Of a DNA stretch of 64,000 nt, positions 63,110 to 64,000 are shown piece by piece. A program made the translations under genes and the position numbers. Under the pieces are notes generated by a model that searched no databases, had not been told where the DNA came from, and was given only the letters and a program-made list of their open reading frames with translations. How positions within the stretch are numbered: the stretch's first letter is position 1; every line of letters starts with the position of its first letter. Source of the DNA: Homarus americanus. Taxonomy: Eukaryota > Arthropoda > Malacostraca > Decapoda > Nephropidae. The DNA lies in assembly GCF_018991925.1 (NCBI RefSeq), contig NW_024727857.1:124001-188000 (forward strand). The letters are read 5' to 3'.

Positions 63110-63828
63110 AAGTTTTCATTTGCTTTCTCTGTCTTCCTTTCTATTCGTTTCTTGGTTTTTCCTTCTTTTATCTGTCTATCTCTGTCTTCTCTGATGTTGG
63201 TGTAGTAGTTTGTTTCTCATTATCTCTTTTCTCTTTCCTTCATTATTCTTTCTTTTTCTCCTTCCTTCTATTGCTTCCTCCTTTCCATCCTTCCCTTACT
63301 CTATACTTCCCTCTCTTCCTCCTCTCCTCTTACCCTTTTCTCTGCCCCAGTTCCCTCTCCTATCATGTTCATTATCAGGTTTGCGATTCTCCCATCCGTA
63401 CCTCCTTCCTCCCCTGCCTCCATCCATTCGTTCTCTCTCTCTCCTTCCTCCTTTCTCCCTGTTTCTCCTCACTTGTCGCTTTTCCTTTCATAACACAACG
63501 ACCTCCCTCTTTCCTTTACATTCTCCTTCCTTCTCTCCCTCCCTCCCCCTTACACTCCTCATTCTCTCTCTATCTCTCTCTCCTTTTTTCCCTCCCTTCC
63601 CGTAACCCTCCCTCCCTCCTACCCTCCCTCCCGTTAACCTTTCTTCCTTCCAACCCACCCTAAATCGCTCACCCTCTTCCCTTTAATCCTCGCTCTCTCC
63701 TTTCCCTCCTTCCCTCCCTCTAACCCTCCCTCACCCACTCACTCACTCCCACCTTCCTTCCTTCTAACCTTCCCTTCCTCCCTCTCCCTTTCTCCCCCTC
63801 TCCCTCCCTCCTTCCCTCCCTCTACTAT
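63110..63828. other. Pyrimidine-rich tract
   Basis: TTCCCTCCCTCC and TTTCTCTTTCC words dominate 700 bp of the plus strand, giving a 186-codon plus-strand frame (63103-63663) of Ser, Leu, Pro and Phe. I regard it as a composition shadow. Confidence 0.8.
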
Positions 63829-63952
63829 CACCTGCCATGCACATGAGGGAAAATTGGATACCCAGGACTCGTGGATGGAGAGTGATGTGATTTATGGCCT
63901 GGGGTCCTGAAGGAGTGGCCATGACGAGTGGGAGCCTGGCGAGGGTGATACA

Positions 63953-63978
63953 GAGAGAGAGAGAGAGAGAGAGAGAGT
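63953..63978. repeat. (GA)n microsatellite
   Basis: GA run of about 26 bp close to the window end. Confidence 0.93.
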
Positions 63979-64000
63979 CTCCCACCTGGTATCTGACATG

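Noticed and set aside
63103..63663. 186-codon frame with apparent hydrophobic segments
   Set aside because: The hydrophobic runs come from TTC/CTC/TTT codons in a 700-bp pyrimidine tract.

Overview
This window reads as intergenic or intronic DNA of a eukaryote, most likely an arthropod and probably a decapod crustacean. Supporting signs are scattered TTAGG/CCTAA blocks (the ancestral arthropod telomere word), an extreme density of long dinucleotide, trinucleotide and tetranucleotide arrays, many minisatellites, and decayed transposon fragments. I see no bacterial gene layout, no operons, no recognisable host gene, no tRNA or rRNA gene and no CRISPR array. Nearly all open frames of 60 codons or more are by-products of simple repeats or purine/pyrimidine tracts. 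The species call is inference; no sequence search was possible.

Layout. 1-5.3 kb: AT-rich unique DNA with a long (TA)n, short tetranucleotide arrays, one exon-like block at 3.77-3.97 kb and a purine-rich stretch. 5.6-6.7 kb: a G-rich triplet repeat and two decayed minus-strand transposon remnants (a LINE-like C-terminus and a Tc1/mariner-class transposase C-terminus). 10-26 kb: the repeat core, with (CT)n, (CA)n, (GA)n, (AAT)n and (CATA)n arrays and minisatellites at 12.5, 13.4, 15.1-16.1, 18.4, 19.3, 22.1, 23.6, 24.0, 24.5 and 25.2 kb. 26-36 kb: mostly unique DNA, a pyrimidine tract, a 5'-truncated LINE 3' end at 31.8-32.2 kb, and a long minisatellite at 33.7-34.2 kb. 36-46.5 kb: fewer microsatellites and the most gene-like part. 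It holds a hammerhead-like motif, a possible first exon, a perfect 24-bp repeat, a minus-strand frame of unknown identity beside a small TIR transposon (MITE), three long repeat units carrying CCTAA blocks, and a micro-exon-like block. 46.5-54 kb: an ACTCCCC tract, a 0.4-kb TTAGG-like block, minisatellites containing forkhead-like and near-perfect inverted repeats, and two retroelement tails next to (GT)n-(AAT)n. 54-64 kb: very long (TA)n, (CA)n and (CT)n arrays, a split repeat rich in X-box (RFX) words, and pyrimidine tracts.

The parts do not form a pathway. The coherent story is repeat biology: LINE and TIR-element decay, retroelement tails seeding microsatellites, and minisatellites in several stages of expansion, homogenisation and decay. 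Coordinates of repeat edges are hand-read and may be off by a few bases.
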